DNA from: Actinomycetota bacterium
GTDB taxonomy: Bacteria > Actinomycetota > Acidimicrobiia > Acidimicrobiales > JAJPHE01
Direction: 5' to 3'
Assembly (NCBI GenBank): GCA_021325435.1
Contig: JAJPHE010000070.1
Coordinates: 1-58,443 of the forward strand
DNA length: 58,443 nucleotides
Shown: positions 54,559 through 58,443 of the stretch, piece by piece
How the letters are laid out: every line of letters begins with the position of its first letter
How positions within the stretch are numbered: position 1 is the stretch's first letter
Position numbers and translations under genes: made by a program
The notes under the pieces: model-generated
The model's database searches: none
Told to the model about the DNA's origin: nothing
The model's input: only the letters and a program-made list of their open reading frames with translations

Positions 54559-54590
54559 TCGCCACCTCCGTCCCGTAGGTCAAGAGGCCC
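54559..54590 (+). promoter_or_regulatory. 32-bp shared upstream element, copy 2 (operon side)
   Basis: TCGCCACCTCCGTCCCGTAG, 4 variable nt (GTCA), AGAGGCCC; 34 nt before ATG 54625. It is the plus-strand twin of copy 1 and has the same orientation and distance relative to its gene. It may be a promoter, an operator or an RNA leader element. Confidence 0.75.
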
Positions 54591-54624
54591 CATCAGGGGG
54601 TGGGACGAGCCAAGGAGGCGATCG

Positions 54625-54888
54625 ATGCCAGCTCCCCGAAGCGCCGAGGCGGAGGCCCGGGCCGCACGGATTGCCGAGCAGGCCCGGCGCGAGCGCGCCG
54701 CCCTGGCCGAGCTGGACCGGGCGGCGGCCCGCCTGGCCTCGGCCGAGCAGGTCCTGGCCGAGGCGCAGGAGGCCCACCGGCGGGCTCTCGCCACCTATGC
54801 CCGGGACACCGGCGCCGAGCGGGCCGCCCGCGTGCTCGGTCTACGGGTGCACGAGCTGCGTCGGCTGGTCAAGGAGTCCGGCTCGTGA
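54625..54888 (+). CDS. Coiled-coil plus HTH small protein (first gene of the mobilisation operon)
   Basis: An 87-residue protein with AAGGAGG 7 nt before ATG 54625. The N-terminal two-thirds form a continuous Ala/Glu/Arg coiled coil (EAEARAARIAEQARRERAAL). The end is a short HTH-like unit GAERAARVLGLRVHELRRLV. The shape suggests a DNA-binding accessory protein, for example a relaxosome or regulatory factor; this is inferred from context. It is followed by four genes, each starting with GTGA inside the previous stop. Confidence 0.7.
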   Translation: MPAPRSAEAEARAARIAEQARRERAALAELDRAAARLASAEQVLAEAQEAHRRALATYARDTGAERAARVLGLRVHELRRLVKESGS

Positions 54889-55226
54889 GCCGGCCGGAGC
54901 ACCTGCACGGCGACGACTGCCCCGACGCTCTCCGCATCCTCGAGGCCCTGGCCCGGGGACGGGAGCTTCCGGGGATCGAGCCCACCGAGACCGGCGCCTG
55001 GGTGGACTGGGACGAGTTGTTGGGCTCGTGGCTTTCGTCCACCGAGAAGGCCACGGTCATGATCGCGTCCGGGGTGGCCCGGGCCGAGCGCCAGGGCGGC
55101 CTGCCCTACGGGGTGATCCCGGCCGTCGGGGCCGCCCTGGCCGGGCTGTCCACGAACCGTTCCCTCCCGCAGCGCAGCGGAATGGGAGCGCTCCCGGCAT
55201 TGCCGGACCTGGGGCCCGACCTGTGA
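54885..55226 (+). CDS. Hypothetical protein, mobilisation operon gene 2
   Basis: A 113-residue protein starting GTG 54885 (overlap GTGA). The N-terminus RPEHLHGDDCPDALRILEAL is followed by TGAWVDWDELLGSWLSSTEK and ATVMIASGVARAERQGGLPY. It is mainly helical with no signal peptide. No family is recognised. The C-terminus is low-complexity Pro/Leu/Gly and may be disordered. Confidence 0.65.
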   Translation: MSRPEHLHGDDCPDALRILEALARGRELPGIEPTETGAWVDWDELLGSWLSSTEKATVMIASGVARAERQGGLPYGVIPAVGAALAGLSTNRSLPQRSGMGALPALPDLGPDL

Positions 55227-55540
55227 GCGGTCTCGGCGCGCCCTACCACGAGGACGATGGGGCCGGGCTGTGTCGCAACATCTGGCGCATCCCGCCCGGG
55301 GCGTTGACGGGCGCCAGGCACCCCGCCGTCATGCCGGCCGAGCTGGCCCGGCGCTGCATCCGCCGGTCCACCTGGCCCGGGGAGTCGGTGCTGGATCCCT
55401 TCGCCGGCTGGGGAACCACGCTTCTCGCCGCCCGCCAGCTCGGCCGACGCGCCCTGGGGATCGAGGTCAGCGGGGCCCACTGCGAGCTCGCCGCCCGCCG
55501 CCTGGCCGAGGGGGTCTTCGACTTCGGGGGCGCGGCGTGA
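55223..55540 (+). CDS. Mini DNA methyltransferase-like protein (SAM-binding half only)
   Basis: A 105-residue protein starting GTG 55223 (GTGA overlap). It carries ARHPAVMPAELARRCIRRST and SVLDPFAGWGTTLLAARQLG (motif I, 58-66), then ALGIEVSGAHCELAARRLAE. This is the C-terminal part of an N4-cytosine/N6-adenine DNA methyltransferase of the D21-class type. The DPPY/SPPY catalytic motif expected upstream is absent, and the protein starts cleanly rather than after a stop. It is either a degenerate remnant or a SAM-binding protein that needs a partner. The operon context argues for function. Confidence 0.65.
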   Translation: MSGLGAPYHEDDGAGLCRNIWRIPPGALTGARHPAVMPAELARRCIRRSTWPGESVLDPFAGWGTTLLAARQLGRRALGIEVSGAHCELAARRLAEGVFDFGGAA

Positions 55541-57330
55541 GCCCAGGGCACACCCCCACCGAGGAGCAGCAGAAGGCCGTCGACGCCTTCGTCGCCGGCG
55601 GGACGGTGGCGATCACCGCCGGGGCGGGCGCGGGAAAGACCTCAACCCTGCGCCTCCTGGCCGAGAGCCGCCCGGCCGGGCGGGGCCTGTACCTGGCGTT
55701 CAACAAGGCCGTGCAAGTGGAGGCGGCCCGGTCCTTCCCCGCCAACGTGACGGCCAAGACCGCCCATGCCCTCGCCTTCCGCACCCACGGTCTTCCGCTG
55801 CGGGCCCGCCTGGGCGGGCCGCGACTCTCCGCCGCGCAGGTCGCCCAGGCGCTGGGGATGGGTCCGGTCATGCTGGATACGGCCGAGGCCACGGTGGTGG
55901 TCCAGCCCGCCCAGGTGGCCGCCCTGGCCATGGGGTCGGTGCTGCGTTTCTGTCGCTCGGCGGATCCCGAGATCGGGCCGAGCCACTTCGTCGCCCCCCA
56001 AGGCGCCGCCGGCCTGGAGCTCTCCACCTTGGCCGAGGCGGTACTGGGCGGGGCCCGCCGTGCCTGGGAGGACCTCACCAGCCACACCGGGCGTCTCAAA
56101 GCCGCCCACGACCACTACCTCAAGGCCTGGGCACTCAGCGGGCCGGGCCTGGGCTTCGACTTCATCCTCTACGACGAGGCCCAGGACGCCGATCCCTGCA
56201 TCGCCGGGGTGGTTCTGGCCCAGGAGGCCCAGCTAGTGGCCGTGGGCGACCCGCACCAGGCGCTCTACGCGTGGCGGGGCAACGCCGACCTCCTCTCGGC
56301 GCTGCCGGCGGACCACCGGGTCAGCCTCACCCGGTCCTGGCGCTTCGGCGACCCCATCGCCGCCGAGGCCAACCTGTGGCTGGCGTTGCTGGGAGCGGAG
56401 CTGCGCATTAGGGGCAACCCGGCCCGGGCCTCGCGCCTCGAGGCCCTGGAGGCGCCCGACGCCGTGCTCACCCGCACCAACGCCGGCGCGGTGCGGGCCG
56501 TCATGGCGGCGCACGAGGCCGGGCGGAAGGTCGCCCTGGTCGGCGGAGGGCGCGAGGTCCTGCGGTTGGCCGAGGCCGCCCATCGCATGGCCGAGGGTCT
56601 GCCCTCGGGCCATCCCGAGCTGGTGGCGTTCTCCACCTGGGACCAGGTGGTGGACTACGCCGAGTCCGACCCCTCGGGCTCGGACCTGGCCACCTCGGTC
56701 AAGCTCGTCTGCCGCTTCGGGCCTGACGCGGTGATCGAGGCCGTCGGCGGAGCGGTCACCGAGGCCCGGGCCAACCTCGTCGTCTCCACCGTGCACAAGG
56801 CCAAGGGCCGGGAGTGGGACCGGGTACGAGCGGGCGACGACTTCCCCGCTCCGACGGAGCACGACGGCGCCGCAGGCATGCTGGCAAGGTCTGAGGCGAT
56901 GCTCGGCTACGTGGCCGTCACCCGTGCCCGCAGCCTCCTCGACGTCGGCGGGCTGGGTTGGATCCATGGCCACGCCGCCCGCCACGGGATCACGACCAAG
57001 TCGGCGGGGCCGGGCGTCGAGAGCCCCGACCGGGTCCTGGCCGCGGTGGGCTTGGCCCTGGGCATGGCCGCCAGGGTGGACGGCGAGCGGGGCATCTGGC
57101 GGCTCGACCACTTCTCCAAGGACGGCTCGGTCACCGCCTTCGGCGGGCCAGCCGGACAGTGGCGCAGCTTCCGGCCCGAGTGGTGCTATCCCGCCGAGCA
57201 GCGCGGCCGAGGGGGCCGGATGCGCCGTGGCGTGCTGCCGGCGGAGCGCCGGGGCCTGCGGGCCGCCTGGCGAGCTGAGCGGGGCCTCGTCGCCCCGGAG
57301 TCACCGATCTCGAAGGAGGTCCGATCGTGA
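55537..57330 (+). CDS. UvrD/Rep-family helicase, mobilisation operon gene 4
   Basis: A 597-residue SF1A-like helicase from GTG 55537 (GTGA overlap). Motif Q/I is TPTEEQQKAVDAFV and AITAGAGAGKTSTLRLLAES; motif II is FILYDEAQDADPCI; motif III is LVAVGDPHQALYAWRGNADL; motif IV-V is ANLVVSTVHKAKGREWDRVR; motif VI is MLGYVAVTRARSLLD. It is shorter than UvrD and looks like the element-borne helicases that assist transfer or repair. The C-terminal ~110 residues are unique and basic. Confidence 0.85.
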   Translation: MSPGHTPTEEQQKAVDAFVAGGTVAITAGAGAGKTSTLRLLAESRPAGRGLYLAFNKAVQVEAARSFPANVTAKTAHALAFRTHGLPLRARLGGPRLSAAQVAQALGMGPVMLDTAEATVVVQPAQVAALAMGSVLRFCRSADPEIGPSHFVAPQGAAGLELSTLAEAVLGGARRAWEDLTSHTGRLKAAHDHYLKAWALSGPGLGFDFILYDEAQDADPCIAGVVLAQEAQLVAVGDPHQALYAWRGNADLLSALPADHRVSLTRSWRFGDPIAAEANLWLALLGAELRIRGNPARASRLEALEAPDAVLTRTNAGAVRAVMAAHEAGRKVALVGGGREVLRLAEAAHRMAEGLPSGHPELVAFSTWDQVVDYAESDPSGSDLATSVKLVCRFGPDAVIEAVGGAVTEARANLVVSTVHKAKGREWDRVRAGDDFPAPTEHDGAAGMLARSEAMLGYVAVTRARSLLDVGGLGWIHGHAARHGITTKSAGPGVESPDRVLAAVGLALGMAARVDGERGIWRLDHFSKDGSVTAFGGPAGQWRSFRPEWCYPAEQRGRGGRMRRGVLPAERRGLRAAWRAERGLVAPESPISKEVRS

Positions 57331-57815
57331 GCACACTTTCATACGACGGGCTCGTCGCCGCCTTGCGGGCCGGTGCCGAGGGCAGCTACTCCGCCGAGGC
57401 GGCCGTCGAGCTGCTTATCGCCCATGGCAGCTGGCTTCGCCGCTCCGACTTCCTGAGAGGCGCGATCGAGGTCACGCCGGCGGTGGCGCATACCGGGCAG
57501 CGGCACGCCTTCGTGGATTGGCACGCCGGCCTCGCTGCCGACTTGCCGGCGTCGTCGAGCGAACGCCAGATACTGGCTGTTGCAGCCGAGCTTGCCGGCG
57601 TCGACTCACACCGCACGCTCGGGGATCTCGTGACCGGCCTCGACGACACGAACATCACCTTGGTGATCTGTGCGGTGCTGCACGCGAGAAGCGGTCGCGG
57701 AGCCATCCGCCTTGTGCTGGCCCCGTTCGGTGGAGCGGACTTCGACCTGCGGCTCACTCAGAGAACCGGGCCGTGGATAGGTGAGAGTCTAGAACCGCCT
57801 GGCATGCAACAGTGA
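57327..57815 (+). CDS. Hypothetical protein, last gene of the mobilisation operon
   Basis: A 162-residue protein; GTG 57327 overlaps the helicase stop, with GAAGGAGG upstream. It is predicted alpha-helical with AAVELLIAHGSWLRRSDFLR and VTGLDDTNITLVICAVLHAR. No known domain was identified. The position suggests a partner of the helicase. Confidence 0.65.
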   Translation: MSTLSYDGLVAALRAGAEGSYSAEAAVELLIAHGSWLRRSDFLRGAIEVTPAVAHTGQRHAFVDWHAGLAADLPASSSERQILAVAAELAGVDSHRTLGDLVTGLDDTNITLVICAVLHARSGRGAIRLVLAPFGGADFDLRLTQRTGPWIGESLEPPGMQQ

Positions 57816-57974
57816 CGATCACGAGCGGCGTTATGTGCGGGCGATAGGTACGCAGGCATGCAGTACCGAACCGTCGATCGGGGCGGGTCGCGCACGAGAT
57901 CACAAGGGACGGCAGTGCGACCGAGATTCCCTGCTCTGCTCGCTCCTCCGAACCGCGGGGTCTGTAGGGAGGGG

Positions 57975-58253
57975 TCAGCTGACTTTCAGGTATTGACGCA
58001 GGGCTTGTCTTATGACCTCCGAGGTCGTGGTCTTATCCGCGACGGCCCGTTGGTCCACGGCTCTGCGAAGATCGGGGTCGAGGCGCACCGGCACCATCTC
58101 GGCGGGTCCCGACCCGATCGTCGGGCGGCCGGGCCGTCGACGCAGCTTGGTTACGTCCAGGCCGGCCTCGGCCTCCCGGGCCATTTCCTGGAGGACCTCG
58201 TCGGTCAGCTCAACTCCGGTCTTGGATCGGCCGTAGGTCTTCTTCTTAGTCAT
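57975..58253 (-). CDS. Ribbon-helix-helix antitoxin-like protein
   Basis: A 92-residue protein from ATG 58253. The C-terminal half AEMVPVRLDPDLRRAVDQRA and TTTSEVIRQALRQYL is a CopG/RHH DNA-binding domain. The Lys-rich N-terminus TKKKTYGRSKTGVELTDEVL may bind the toxin. It overlaps the upstream gene's stop by 8 nt, as expected for the second gene of a toxin-antitoxin pair of the BrnT-BrnA order. It would repress its own promoter. Confidence 0.75.
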   Translation of the reverse strand: MTKKKTYGRSKTGVELTDEVLQEMAREAEAGLDVTKLRRRPGRPTIGSGPAEMVPVRLDPDLRRAVDQRAVADKTTTSEVIRQALRQYLKVS

Positions 58254-58443
58254 CGCTATCTCCTGAAGGCGGGAGTAACGACCGATAGCTCGGGCGCATG
58301 GGCATGGCGTGGATCACGATCTCGCTCCCGTCTTCTCTGAGTGACTGTCGCGATTGTTTCCCCAGCGCGATCACGCGGTCGTAGGCCGGGTCAGTCGCCG
58401 CAGGAGATAGCGGCTGTGGGCAGCCCAGATGAAGCCCTCGGTC
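58246..58443 (-). CDS. Partial toxin-like gene (cut by window edge)
   Basis: The last 65 codons of a gene entering from beyond the window, stop at 58246-58248. The C-terminus contains DGSEIVIHAMPMRPSYRSLL, the motif VIHAMPMR-x-Y-x-LL found at the end of small toxin-like proteins paired with RHH antitoxins. It overlaps the antitoxin start by 8 nt. The identity is inferred from that motif and the partner; the N-terminal part is not available. Confidence 0.6.
   Translation of the reverse strand, partial: DRGLHLGCPQPLSPAATDPAYDRVIALGKQSRQSLREDGSEIVIHAMPMRPSYRSLLPPSGDSDD

Noticed and set aside
54885-55226. N-terminus LHGDDCPDALRILEAL resembling the first motif of a DNA methyltransferase, as if genes 2 and 3 of the operon were a split enzyme
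   Set aside because: The rest of the protein has no DPPY and does not resemble a methyltransferase, so the similarity is too short to use.

Overview
The window is a GC-rich actinobacterial chromosome segment (perhaps Acidimicrobiia-like; the class is an inference) that spans the replication origin. The gene order rpmH-dnaA-dnaN-recF-DUF721-gyrB-gyrA on one side, and rnpA-yidD-yidC-jag-rsmG-parA-parB-cwlM-trxA-trxB-murJ-(Rv3909-like) on the other, is the classical actinobacterial oriC neighbourhood. It also carries ino1 behind a PadR regulator, a CCA-adding enzyme, an N-terminally extended ParA and three parS sites.

Layout. (1) 1-4296: padR-ino1, a secreted esterase and a methyltransferase. 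(2) 4297-16660: a cell-surface island. Three small exported proteins are followed by an ER-type (SipW-like) signal peptidase. Two separate cassettes each pair a secreted WxL-like protein with a membrane-anchored DUF916/WxLIP-like protein. Two proteins carry LAxTG-type sorting signals. A secreted beta-propeller lipoprotein, a CCA transferase and two facing mini zinc-knuckle ORFs also lie here. (3) 16680-26425: an HDAC-like deacetylase, GNAT, DUF6049/Rv3909-like, MurJ, a DegV protein, TrxB, TrxA and a CwlM-like protein. (4) 26426-41384: the segregation and origin block. parS sites lie between parA and rsmG, DnaA boxes lie upstream of dnaA, and an AT-rich DnaA-trio-like tract lies between dnaA and dnaN, which is the best oriC candidate. 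(5) 41519-45654: a MacB-like ABC exporter and a histidine phosphatase. (6) 45735-45808: tRNA-Ile(GAT).

(7) 45809-58443: an accessory region that begins at the 3' end of tRNA-Ile with a decayed tyrosine-integrase fragment. It contains an ECF sigma factor with a PASTA membrane protein, a retropepsin-like protein, and a divergent pair made of a winged-helix regulator and a DUF5678-like gene sharing one perfect operator palindrome. The core is a mobilisation module: a large MobF/TraA relaxase-helicase on the minus strand, and a plus-strand run of five genes in which each start overlaps the preceding stop as GTGA (coiled-coil/HTH protein, unknown, mini-DNA-methyltransferase half, UvrD-like helicase, unknown). 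The relaxase and the first gene of the five-gene operon are each preceded by a copy of the same 32-bp element, both exactly 34 nt before the start codon. This suggests co-regulation of an undescribed integrative/mobilisable element. A toxin-antitoxin-like pair (the toxin is cut by the window edge) closes the window.

The most promising unusual material is the co-regulated mobilisation module (49.5-57.8 kb), the surface-protein island with its dedicated signal peptidase and paired WxL-like cassettes (4.5-16.7 kb), and the fine structure of the origin (parS sites phased at 40 bp, DnaA-trio-like tract, DnaA-box inverted pair between cwlM and parB).
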